From: Cloeon dipterum | Lineage: Eukaryota > Arthropoda > Insecta > Ephemeroptera > Baetidae | Assembly: GCF_949628265.1 (NCBI RefSeq) | Contig: NC_088789.1 | Coordinates: forward strand, 16,980,886-17,044,885 | DNA: 64,000 bases | Reading direction: 5' to 3' | Part shown: in pieces, positions 53,643-64,000 of the stretch | How the letters are laid out: every line of letters starts with the position of its first letter | How positions within the stretch are numbered: position 1 is the stretch's first letter | Position numbers and translations under genes: made by a program | The notes under the pieces: model-generated | The model's input: only the letters and a program-made list of their open reading frames with translations | What the model was told of the DNA's origin: nothing | The model's database searches: none

Positions 53643-56600
53643 GTGAGTTGATTGCACTCTTTTGTACGCAACTAACTCCTAATTAATTTGGACCCGCGCT
53701 CCTTCCATCTATATTACACCAAGCTTTGGTTTCGGCTAAAAGAGCACTTTTCAACAGACAGCAGCCTTTTTTCACCCCAGTCTCCCCTGAGAGATCTGCC
53801 TTTCATGTAACACACTTTGAACCGCTTTCAGGCTGCACGTTTGCCGAACCACCCACTCTGTCAAAGTTGCAACCCGCAAAAAAGGCCGCTGGGTAATAGG
53901 GTTAAAACTGTTTTTGACTTGCCGGCAAGTTTTGATTATTATCACCCTCTCGCCACACTGTTGCTGAGCTGAAGAATTTTTGCCACGATTTGTTTTCTTT
54001 TTCAAGGAGTGCGCGCAACATTAGTGCCAGTTGCCAGTGCCGGTGTTACATCTTTTCTTTTCACTGCTCTCGTAAAAAGTAATGACGGCCCGTGCTGGCA
54101 TGAAATTATAGGTCAGTGTTTTGCAGTGCGTTTTAGACAAAGGCAGCGAGCTCTCGCGTTCAAATTAAAACCGTACGTGAATGCATTAGGCCGAGTTTTG
54201 TTTTCCCCGATGAATGGTTGGCAGACAGATGTACATATGTGTGTGTGCCTCAATTTCAACGATTACTTTCCAGGGAATAATCCAGTTGAAACTCGCAACC
54301 AACGCGCGTTTTACGCATATATTGAAAATTCCCTGCTGACGAAATGCCAGTTTTCTCTGGAAGGAAAAATATGGCAATTTTCCTTAATTAAACATGTATT
54401 TAATTAGGTTCTGCGAGTGGGTGTATAATTTTTAATATGCGCAGTTTGCTCCACATCTTTAGCAGAAATGCTTTTGTTTCACAAAAGTGTTGTGATATTA
54501 AGTGGTCGATTATTTTTGCTGATTTTCCTATCACCATGGGACCACCAAATGAGCCTTACTTTATTCAAATCATATTAAAGTGGATGTTTACTGCTAAATT
54601 ATGAAAAATATTTTTGCTATTACCACAAATGAGCCTATATCCAGGAGAGGTGCATAGTCCTGGCTAGCATCTTGATTATTTTAATATTAATTATAGTTAT
54701 TTATATTTTTTTTACTAAAAAACACTGTTGAGAACACCTCGACTTTCCCACTTTTGTGGGTTTACGGGCACTTATTGGATATCGAGTTTTTCAATATACT
54801 AGAGTTATCTCAAATCTTATCAAATTGTTCGGAAAATAAAAATTTGTACACCGTTGTACTAGTCTCGTCAAGGGAAAACACTTTCCAGTAAACCTCAAAG
54901 GTCAATAGAACTAAAATTGAATTTTTGTAATAATGAACTCAAAAAATAAAATTTATTGAAATTTTTAATTTTGATTGAGCTGACATGTAGAGCGCAAAAA
55001 AGAGGCAATTTAAGTCAAAATCTGGAATGGCATTTTCCCATGATTTTTAATTCAAAAATATAAAAAAATTGTTTTTTCTGGGTTTTTAAGAAAAGTTTTC
55101 ACACCCAAATCTCAGCTTCTAACTGCCAGATTTTCAAAAACCACTCACTGTTAAACTATTCTCTGCCTCCCCTAGACAGCCAAAGTAGTCCTATAAGGCT
55201 GCCAACTCCTCAATCCCCTTTTTGCACCCTAAAATACGTATAATTTCACAACTTTTAGATGCTTATTGCTTCTCACTGCTAAAGGAATAAATTTATAATG
55301 ATTTAATTTTCCTCCTCTATCGGTGAAATTTATAAAAATTTTGAACATTTCTTATATAATTAAAATAAAAGTAAAAATTAGTAAGATTGTCTGGGATGAA
55401 ATAAAAGTTGGCTTCTGGAAATGAAACTTTTCTTGAATATAATATCCGTATCATAGCTTTGAACTTCGTATATAGGAATGGTAATTTCTGTCTGAAGCAG
55501 TCTAAATTCAACCATTCTGCTTGAAAATAATAGTCTAAATTATTCTAAATCTTTTTTTATATGAAAGTGTAAAATTCCCCCCTCGACCAAATTTGTTTGT
55601 CAAAGCGCGTAGAAAACTAGGATGATGTGCATTACGCGACTCTTTGCGCCTGTTGCATACGTATTCGTACATACATGCATACATTTGGAGAGCGCGGCTG
55701 CGTGTGTGTGTGTGTGCATGACGGCAACAGAATTATTTGCGAGCTCGCAGAGAGAAATGGCCAGCCGCAAATAAACAAGCAACAACCCTCTTTTTTCCTG
55801 CTCTTTTGGTGTTCAGCTCACGTCAGAGATGTGTCTTCCGCCGCGAACCCCGTCCCTATGGAAAGTACCCCCGGGGTAAAAAGCTCGTATATTACTGCGC
55901 CGGCGGACGCGAGGAAAGAGTTTACGTTCGCACGGCGGCTATTATATCATCGCTTTGCTCGGATCGACCGGCTTCCGAAATGAATCAATTCAATGCCTTT
56001 CGTGTTGGAAAAGAGAAGATGCATTGCGAAAGCCTGTGTTGTTCTCCTGCCTGCCCTCTCGTCATTATCGTCATTTTGGTGTTTGACTCTCCGGTGTTGT
56101 TGCTAACTAATTGTAAGTGGGCCTGTTAGTGTCATGAATAACAATTATGCAAATGCAATCAGAGCACCCTTTGTGCAGAGTGCGCGGAGGCTATACTAAA
56201 TTAATAATGCCTTTAAAGCTGTTGCCCGCAATGTGCCGCACTCTCTCACACTCACACTCACATGGTGGAGATAGTAAAGCGTCATATAGGAGCATTCATT
56301 CATAATACATATCTGGAGCCCCTGCAGTGGGGAAATCAACACGTGTGCCGCTACATTTTGACACATAAATTCCAATTTTCCACATTTTCCGTGCTGCTGA
56401 TGGAAATCAACTGGCCACATTTCCAAATCCGCGCACAGGACTGGGAATAGATGGTTTTTGGGGAAATAAACTGGCAAACTATTTTTTCGACTTTTTCGAG
56501 TGGAACTTAAATTATTGCTCGTGAGATGGTTTTCGACTGGTTCTCAGTCGATTTAGATTTTTTTATCATACTCTTTAAAGTCCAGTCCAGAAGAGAACCA

Positions 56601-58900
56601 GCTCGTATTCCTGTCCCTGCACCGGGATCTTTTATTGAAACGCTAGACTTTCGCCCCCGTGAAATTCATTTATGCATGCTGTAAAGGTGCAAACTAGCAA
56701 GTAGTGAGTCGGACTTCCAAAAGTAATCCTCCCAAATACGAATGGACTCGTCATTATAATGCAAGAGAGTCGAATGTAAGTGCATAAATATATGGAGCCC
56801 TCAAACTTCACTCGGATTTAAAAATTCAAGTGCATATGCGAAGCAACAATACGAGCCAAACGGCTAAGTATGTTTAAAGTAGTGTTATTTTCTTACCAAT
56901 AGTATGGCTAAACATTTTTAGGTTTTAATTTTTTAACAGGTGAAACTATCAAATGATTTTCCAGTTTTTGAACATATTTCGACCCTGCTGCAAAATTGGA
57001 ACGAGTAGCAAAAATATGATATTATTTTATTTATTTTCCTCACACTTTGTTTTGAGAATTGTAGCATTTTCTGAACACTTTTTTGGTTAATGTTTTTCTG
57101 GTGCGTTTGGACATAATTGTTGCATTACATTGAAAACCTAGTGGGTCTTTAAAAAGTCCGGACTGGAAAACCGATCAAACCCGAATTATTGATCTCAAAT
57201 TAACCCGATATAGTACTAACCAAAGTTTAAGTAGGAGTTTTTTCACGATTTTGAAATGGTTTTAAAGGATACCAATGAGGTTCAAATGGCATTTTAATAT
57301 TATGCAAAGCGATTCGTGCTCATTTTATGGGCCATTGGTGATTGGAGGCTCAGAAAAAAGAGAACCTCTCTAAATTCTAACCTCTGCAATTCTAATTTTA
57401 ATGAGAATTTCATACGAAAGAAAGTGCTGAAAAAGGAAACGACAATTTGCTTTCGTTAGTTCATGATGTTGATACCAATTTCTAATATGCACGTAGCATT
57501 TCTGGCAGTGTAATTTGCAGCTAACTTTCAGTATCATTAAGAGCTCGCACGAGTCAAGCCTCAAGGGGCTGCAGCAAATTTCTGCTTTGCACTGAAAATT
57601 GCTTCTGAAGTGCACTAGGGGGAAAATTAAGGGCCAAGAGTCTGCTGGATGTGTATGTTCATTCATCAAAGAGAAGTCCAAAGGTTGTGCTGTCAACTAT
57701 GGATATTCAAATCATTTTTTTATCTCTCTTCGCCAAATATTTCCGTCGGATGTGTATTTTGATGATATAAAAATGTATTGATTGTGTGATTTTTCAAGCT
57801 TGAAAGAACTCTAAAATGTGGAAGAAGAGCAAAAAATTAACAAAGGGCCACAGTAAATTATTATTTGTCAAGTTCTGAAACGAAACGGAAACAAGATTTC
57901 CTTTTTGATTAAAAATTGAATTAAGTCTGCTCCTCTGAAGTTTAACTCACCTCGCCATCTTTTCTCATTTATATTTTGAGATTTGTTATTCTCTCCGTTG
58001 TTTGCTCTTTGCTAAATTAATTGAAATCGCTCATCACTCTGTCAAAGACACGAATTTTGAATTTCGTCTTACGCTCAAGTGCTCTCCTCTTCATTAGACG
58101 CAAAATCTCCACCCAGCAAATTATCGGTCGTGCATGATCAAAACAAAAACATGCGCCTTGGCGTCAAATGTAGGAATAATTCAAACTTGATTATAAAACA
58201 AAGTAAGCGTGCAAAATGGTTGAATAATATTTATTTATTCAGACCGAATTCTCGTTAATTGCGATGTAACCCCTTGTTACCATGCTGCTCACAACAGCTC
58301 TCGAGTATTTATTTATATAAACGAAGGAGCCAGTGGCAGAATTAATTAGCATGTAACAAAACCCATTTCACCCTGTAGATCGACGCGCAGGGGCTCTTGC
58401 TAATTAGAGAGTCCGTTTGCTGCGGCCGAACTTCCTGGATTTGCAGCGAGCGTTTTGGCTGTCAGACAAATCGCCCCCTCAATTTATTCACATGCCTCGT
58501 CTCGTAAAAATTTTCCCTCATTAGACTCGCTTCCTTCATTTTCAGCGAATTTCTAAGCAAAACGCCCGCCAATTAAACCGCCGGCCAAATCATTTTCTCC
58601 CTCTTGGCAGCTGCGCTGGTTGTAAATTATTATTTTGCAGCCGAGTGCTCAATATTTGCGCTCTGCACGTTGGCAATAGCAGCAAATCACGTTGCAATAT
58701 CACAATATCAGTCGCGTTGGTGCAATTAAAAAGCGATTATGAATTCGCTACGCGCATAGGGCAGACGACCTTGGCTGCGCCGGCATTATTCGTCAGTGCG
58801 CGCGGATGTCATTAATTGCCGGTGAAATTTACAAATTGATCTCATCGGCTATTAGTTTAATCGTGTTTGGCAACTGTTAATAAAATTAAGTGCTCTTAAT
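53643..58900. other. Long noncoding stretch, possibly first intron of an unassigned gene
   Basis: No exon that keeps phase with neighbours was found. It contains a GT tract at 55702-55716 and AT-rich low-complexity sequence. If the 53.6-kb leader belongs to a gene extending past the right edge, this is its first intron. Confidence 0.45.
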
Positions 58901-58901
58901 C

Positions 58902-58909
58902 TATAAAAG
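58902..58909 (+). promoter_or_regulatory. Strong TATA box (TATAAAAG)
   Basis: TATAAAAGGCGC at 58902, 69 bases before an ATG that opens a short exon ending at a GTGAGT donor. Spacing allows a start site about 30 bases downstream and a leader of about 40 bases. Confidence 0.6.
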
Positions 58910-58970
58910 GCGCTGACCCCTTTCCACGAACGCTAAAGTCTCCTCGATCGCTCGCTGCAGGCCGATCTTT

Positions 58971-59021
58971 ATGACTGCCAGCGGACGAAAATGCCACTCT
59001 AGCATGAGGAAGACACATGAC
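58971..59021 (+). CDS. First coding exon of an unassigned gene (17 codons, rest not found in window)
   Basis: ATG at 58971 opens MTASGRKCHSSMRKTHD and runs in phase 0 into a donor GTGAGTGCG at 59021, just after a TATA box. No downstream exon on the plus strand could be joined with confidence up to 64,000, so the rest probably lies beyond the window. It may be an alternative start of the same gene as the 53.6-kb leader. Function unknown. Confidence 0.45.
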
Positions 59022-59213
59022 GTGAGTGCGCGCGTTCAGCCCAAACAATTTTCCACCCTTCGTAAAAACAAGATTGGAAATATCAAATTTCTGAAAATCA
59101 AATTATAAAATCGGCTTTTAAAATTTTGGATTTGAAGCAACAGAGTAAAGTTTAAGTTCACACTGGAATTTTATTTTTCTCAGTGCTAATAAATTCCTGA
59201 AGGTATAGAATTA

Positions 59214-59395
59214 GGTTAGGCAGCCGAATAACTTGACGTGCCGAAAATCGTTGGAAAGGTTAAAACCGATACTTTTGGCAGTTTTTGGTCTGAATCTATT
59301 AAAATGTAACAAAACAACAAAAGTGTCACAGGCGACCAATCAGGGAAGGGACCGGTTCTCGGATTTGCGCTTACCTCTGGCCTAAGATCGAGACC
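59214..59395. repeat. Partial copy of TIR element family 1
   Basis: It begins GGTTAGGCAGCC and follows the 4881 copy for about 100 bases with shared blocks such as CCGAAAATCG, TTAAAACCGATACTTT and GGTTTTTGGT/AGTTTTTGGTCTGAATC. It then diverges, and the right end with the inverted terminus was not found, so the copy is truncated or heavily diverged. Confidence 0.55.
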
Positions 59396-59534
59396 GTAGA
59401 TGAATATTATAACAAGTAAAATTCTTAATACAAAAAACAGCTAAAATTTCGGATGAGCAGCAAAAGAGAAAAATATATTTCTAGTATTAGACAGCAGCTG
59501 AATAATTGACACTCATCACACGCAAAACAAAATC

Positions 59535-59705
59535 CACACAATTTGCAGAGGATTTAACCTGATTGCATCCGTTGGAAACGATTGACAGCTGCGAATGCAA
59601 TCGAAAAGAGGACAAGTAGGGACGAATTCCATGAATGTCATCGCCACACTCACCCTCCCTGCTGCGACAAAAATCCTCTCGCACAACTTCACAAGCTCCA
59701 AATTG
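59535..59705. repeat. Dispersed repeat family 2, copy B
   Basis: Ordered shared blocks TTTGCAGAGGATTTAAC, CCGTTGGAAACGATTGA, GACGAATTCCATGAATGTC, CACCCTCCCTGC and TTCACAAGCTCC match copies at 6588 and 61741. It lies downstream of the tetraspanin 3' end. Confidence 0.55.
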
Positions 59706-60168
59706 CATCCATTTTTGAAGCTTTTTATAACTAAGGGGGGAATTCTTCTTTTTAAACACTGAAAACTGAAAAGGAAAGTTACATGTGAATTTTTCTGTCG
59801 GAAAGAAAAAATTTCATTTGTCACAAAATCCGTTTTGATTGGGCAACCTTACAGGTGCGGTACAGATTTTTCGTTATTTAAAAAGTTATTTAGGCAGCAG
59901 GGTTTCGCCAAATTTCCTTTTTGATCATTTTTAGATTGTGTTTAGCCAGGAGTGCAATTTATCGTTTCAAACAGTCGGTGTTTCAGAATCCCCTACAGTT
60001 TATTCTGTGGCTTTAAAATTTGTTTTGATGAGTCTTTATAGGGCTCAAAACAGTGGCGGTACGATAAGAGGAAGTGGATTTTCTTCTTCGAAATATGCGA
60101 GGAAAGTCAAGCCTTAATGTAGTTTTTTTATTTTCTTACAATAACATTTTTATTTAAACTTAAAATGT

Positions 60169-60174
60169 TTTATT
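60169..60174 (-). terminator. Poly(A) signal of the tetraspanin gene
   Basis: AATAAA on the minus strand (TTTATT on plus) about 58 bases after the tetraspanin stop codon. Confidence 0.6.
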
Positions 60175-60231
60175 GATTTTATTAGTCGTTTGCTCTCACC
60201 ATTTTTATTATAAATTGTTAAATAAATACCA

Positions 60232-61189
60232 TCAAAAACGTATATATTCATTGACATCTTGGCGCAACTCTTTATATGCGAATACACAGAGGATGAGCTG
60301 CAAAATTACCAGATGTTTTGTGGTCAATGCACATAGAAGAAAATCACAAGATCTAACCTGTAGGAACGTTATTGCAGCGGAGAATCCAGCTAACACTGCA
60401 TTGACCAAAAAAGAGAAGTAGAACTCAGCAACAGATAAACAGCCGTCTTTATAGGCATTTTGCGTCGAGCAGTTTCCATCCACACAGCACGAATCTGGAT
60501 AATTAGTTCCCCATTCCGCTGGGCCAAAAAACCCACAACAATGAAGCTATTTGATTTTTTTCATTAATTGAATGCAATTAATGTGTACATTTATTTACCC
60601 TTTCTTGCATGTCATCCCACATCCGTTGCACGTTTGGCTCAGAAGGGTCGTAAAGATTTCTCAGTCTTTTGAGAAGATCAAATGCATCAGATAAAACGTC
60701 GGTAGATAAAGCCGCTTTGAAACCCACAACTTGCAAAATACTGTTCGCACAAGCCGCAACAATGAACTGGAAATTTAATGGCAGAATCAAACCATGTCCT
60801 ATTTAATATTTACAGTGTTTGACACTCACCACAAGAAATATCTTTTTGTTATTTTTGACGAAGCCTGCTGCACCGATAGCAGAGCAAATAATCGCAAAAA
60901 CACCGGAAGTCATCAAGAGGATCATAATTTCTGGCAGATTCTGCGTTTTTTTAAATTTGCATAAAAATGATATGAGAATAGTAATAATTATAACACATTA
61001 CTTTAAGTGGTAAGAAAATATCCAGGGATCTAGTTCCATAAACCACTGCTGTGATGCGTATATCAATAATCGCAAATGCCTTGATAAAAAGTTTTCAAAA
61101 TATTTAAATTAATTTTAGCAATTAAGTAATATACTTACAAACAATATAGTGCAGAGAGCAACAGCTATTGCTTTATCTGAACGATCCAT
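60232..61189 (-). CDS. Tetraspanin (220 aa)
   Basis: Six minus-strand exons: 61189-61139, 61079-61002, 60940-60830, 60766-60599, 60546-60358 and 60297-60232, all phase 0 and GT-AG, 220 residues. Four hydrophobic segments: TM1 in about 8-35, TM2 about 46-70 (IMILLMTSGVFAIICSAIGAAG), TM3 about 77-97, TM4 about 172-205. TM2 and TM3 are joined by the short cytoplasmic loop KNNKK. The large extracellular loop has the tetraspanin signature CCG at 139-141, then a PDSCC motif and two more cysteines (DGNC, KDGC), six in all. Tetraspanins organise membrane microdomains with integrins and other receptors. The fifth exon was placed by recovering the CCG motif: the acceptor at 60547 keeps phase, while a nearer AG (after GGCCC) does not. 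Confidence 0.93.
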
Positions 61190-64000
61190 TTTTGCGTACA
61201 AATATGAAAATGAGTTCCCTCTTGTGCCTCGGCGAAGATCACATGGCTCTTTTCTGTTCTTTGCTCAAAGTGCGTTTTGTTATTAATGAATTACGTCGAT
61301 CAATACTTGGTTGATTCATCAGAGCATTTTTGAAGCGAGATAGTTATAAGAGAAAGATAAGGATTTGCTCGTTTATCCGGTTTATCCCTAGCTTCATTTT
61401 AGTTAGCTCCTGCGTTAATCTGACGTCACATATCACCTGACTACTGTATAGATAATGAAATTTATATCGAGCAGAGGATTGCGGCTATTGAAATGTAATC
61501 TTATTGCCTCAAGATAAAGGCTTCATGATTCACTCGAGCATTGAAAGGAAAGTTTAGATTGGAACATGCTGAACATAAAAATTTTCATAGCTCGAAAACT
61601 GTTTTACCCTTTTGCATTTAGGTCGAAAAAGGGAATTCGTCCAAGAAATTCCTATGAACATTGTCACATTTAAACATAAAGTCAGATTCTTGAATCCATT
61701 CACCCTTGACAGCTACCGCATGCTGTATTAATAAAATATCCACACTGCAGCAATTTTGCAGAGGATTTTGCTTCGCCGTTAGTTGGAAACGATTGACTGC
61801 TCAATGGAATCAAAGAGAGAAACAAGAGACGAATTTCATGAATGTCGCCAGCTCTCCCTCCATGCAAAAATTCACAAGCCCCACGGATTACATCCAAATT
61901 TTGAGAAGGATTTCAAAGGAGAGCAATCCTGCTTGCTACATCGCGCAATTAGTTTTGAAGGTAACTGGAGCCCAATCAGAGCGATCGAGGACTTTGAAAA
62001 TCAAAACTTGAGCAGGAGTAAGTGTATACATTAGCACTGAACACCTTATAATGACGAGGGCGAGCTCCCAATAGGACGGAAAATCAAATCAAGTGTTCGA
62101 GCGAGTTTGCAAAGCCTTGATTCAACGTTTGCTAAGCACGAGAGCGAATTCATCCTTGATCGAATTGCGTAGTCTCGACGCAAACGTAGACACGATCGCT
62201 CGTTGGGGACGGGGCCGTTCTTGCGCTCGCTCCTTATTCGATCTCCAAATTTCATTATTCAGCACCAAAGCAGCAAAAGTTGGGAATTATCGTGCCGACT
62301 GGGGGAGGCCGTCAATTGCCCCTTAAGCCCCTTAAGGGCAACGGCACAGAAACCGCTCTGGAAAATAGCACCGGCTAATTGACGGCGCGCGTTGTGTTTA
62401 TTGTCAGCCAGTATTAGCGCACGGATTAATTGCACTTGCTGCATTTGAAAAGCCGACAATGCGCTGTCATTAGTCTCCTCCGTCCAAGGAGATTAGTTGA
62501 TCTTTTATTCTAATTTTCCAGAGCAATTAAGCACTTACACATGATAGTCAATAAGTTAACAAAAAATAAATAAATAGCTCTAAAATTTATGACTGCTTTG
62601 TACAGACATCAAAATTGATACAAACCACAATCAAAGTCAAGATTAAACTATTTTTCTCTAAAAATTGATAATGCATATATATGAAGCATGTTTTCGCGGA
62701 TGCTACTTGTTGACGACCTCGATGAGCGCGGCAACACTACAATTCTTCTCAACGTGCGATCTAACCAACAGCAGAGGCAAATTTTCCTCTTTATTCGGAG
62801 AGCAGAGCGTGCTCGCAAATAACATATTAAGAATTTTGAACCTATTTTCTCGGCAATTGCCAGCTTACTTTAGGATTCCTCGCAATCTCCGTCGCTCGCC
62901 AATTCGAGCCATCTTAAGTTTTGAACTTCGGCGATCTTCTTTCCGCTACGACAGGTCTCCTCGACCTGGATCTGGGATCATCTCTTATGGCGCTCTTTAA
63001 TGATTTCAATCAAATAATTCTTTCACAGCAATATGGGTGAAGGTAATGCTATGAATTGTCAGTTGTTACGCCAGATAAAACTAAAGTTACAGAATATTTT
63101 TTTAATGTGTAGCTACTTTCAAAAGAATTTCAAATTTATAGCCCAAGAGATATTTTGGCACATCAGGGTGTTTCCTAAAGGGTTAAAATACATATATTTT
63201 GAAAGCTCTTGTCGAGGGACGGGTGGTGATTTCTTTTGAAATCTTGTTCTTCGCCTCTGACGAAACTCTCCTCCAACATTTTATAAGCACAAAATTTCAT
63301 ATTATTTTCGACGCTGTTTCAAAGAGAGAGAAACTGCTTCCTTTTATCACAATAAATCTAGAACGTCAAAATTCCGTGTACCCACTTTTTCCCTATCAAA
63401 AGAATTAAAAGGGAAAAGTAGCATGAAACATTTTCCTATGACTTTGAATCTGTAAAAAATGTATACAAAATTTTACTTTGTGTAGAGTTAATATCAGGAC
63501 GGATAGCTATTAGTGGACATTTTTATTTGCTATCATGTTGTTTGTATTTGCTAATTTTGCTGCGCGGATGTGTAGGTCAGAGCTGCTCTACAGAGCAGCT
63601 AAGTAAAGGTCACTTTGAAAATTAATCGATATTTTCCTTTATCAACGCTGATTGGTAGAAAGAGTTTGATCGTATATAATTTGTAACTTACATTTGCAGG
63701 AAAACTAATATGCTTTGAATTGAAGATTACGAGAGAGAAATTTTACTCCGCTGGAAAATCTCATTAGCTGAGAATAGCAGAGACGTGCCGATTTCTAGCT
63801 CTGCGTGCAGCGTGTTGGCTTTCACAAAGCAGCAAAGCTGTGATGTTCGAATTTCACCGAATCGGTGTTAATCCACGCTTTTTAGCTAATTAAGTGGGTT
63901 TTGATTGTCAAAGCAGCGCCTGGGTCATAATTCTGGGATTTCTTGGGCTGAAAGTTGCCATGGCAGCATTTCATGATTGTATATGGAACCAGTGGCAGAT
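61190..64000. other. Noncoding stretch upstream of the tetraspanin to the right edge
   Basis: No exon is supported on either strand. It holds repeat family 2 copy C (61741-61885). The first 200 bases should contain the tetraspanin promoter, but no TATA box was recognised. If the exon at 58971 continues to the right, this is also part of its intron. Confidence 0.5.
61741..61885. repeat. Dispersed repeat family 2, copy C
   Basis: Ordered blocks TTTTGCAGAGGATTTTGC, GTTGGAAACGATTGACTGC, GACGAATTTCATGAATGTCG, CTCTCCCTCC and TTCACAAGCCCC match copy B closely. It lies upstream of the tetraspanin start. Copies B and C therefore flank that gene. Confidence 0.55.

Noticed and set aside
58370-58381. 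ACCCTGTAGATC, resembling the start of miR-10
   Set aside because: The match stops after 12 bases and no complementary arm for a hairpin is visible nearby.
62093-63000. Open frames of 77-111 codons upstream of the tetraspanin
   Set aside because: No motif, no supporting splice sites; Arg/Ser-rich chance frames.

Overview
This is a eukaryotic window, most likely from an insect or a close arthropod. The DNA is AT-rich, genes are split by many small introns with GT...AG borders, start regions carry arthropod-style initiators, and the protein set fits (EML/EMAP-like, TFIIH helicase XPD, receptor tyrosine phosphatase, tetraspanin). No prokaryotic operon, CRISPR array, tRNA or rRNA was seen. Every gene model below was built by reading splice sites, checking that codon phase is kept across each junction, and comparing with remembered family features. 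No alignment or transcript data were used.

Layout. (1) 1-13,600, minus strand: the 5' half of an EMAP-like microtubule-binding protein (EML), cut by the left edge. It has a coiled-coil exon, a Ser/Pro-rich linker, the HELP region and the start of the WD repeats, plus an alternative first exon near 7.5 kb and a 5' leader exon near 13.4 kb. (2) 17,069-27,004, plus strand: two neighbouring secreted-protein genes of unknown function (570 and 214 residues). Both end in the same C-x5-C...C-x4-C module split by introns of the same phase, so they look like ancient tandem paralogs. (3) 27,709-31,938, plus: a complete XPD/ERCC2 helicase of 761 residues in 13 exons. (4) 36,098-42,766, plus: a 22-exon receptor tyrosine phosphatase of about 1,421 residues, with signal peptide, Ser/Thr-rich mucin-like stalk, cysteine-containing FN3-like domains, transmembrane segment, one apparently active PTP domain, and a tail with three repeated pYxN motifs. 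(5) 43,154-43,990, minus: a small CYTH-domain protein, tail to tail with the phosphatase. (6) 46,634-49,986, plus: a UBF/UBTF-like protein with several HMG boxes and an acidic Ser-rich tail. (7) 53.3-59.0 kb, plus: two unassigned promoter/first-exon candidates whose downstream exons probably lie beyond the right edge. (8) 60,232-61,189, minus: a complete tetraspanin of 220 residues.

The rest is AT-rich noncoding sequence with dispersed repeat families. These include a TIR element (GGTTRGGCAGCC ends), a GC-rich foldback element near 45.6 kb, a 118-bp near-perfect hairpin downstream of XPD, and several low-copy interspersed repeats. Functionally the genes are a mixed neighbourhood (cytoskeleton, DNA repair/transcription, rRNA transcription, membrane signalling) rather than a pathway cluster. 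The most unusual locus is the phosphatase. Its layout and symmetric, skippable stalk exons resemble vertebrate CD45, while its tail looks built to recruit Grb2/Drk-type SH2 proteins.
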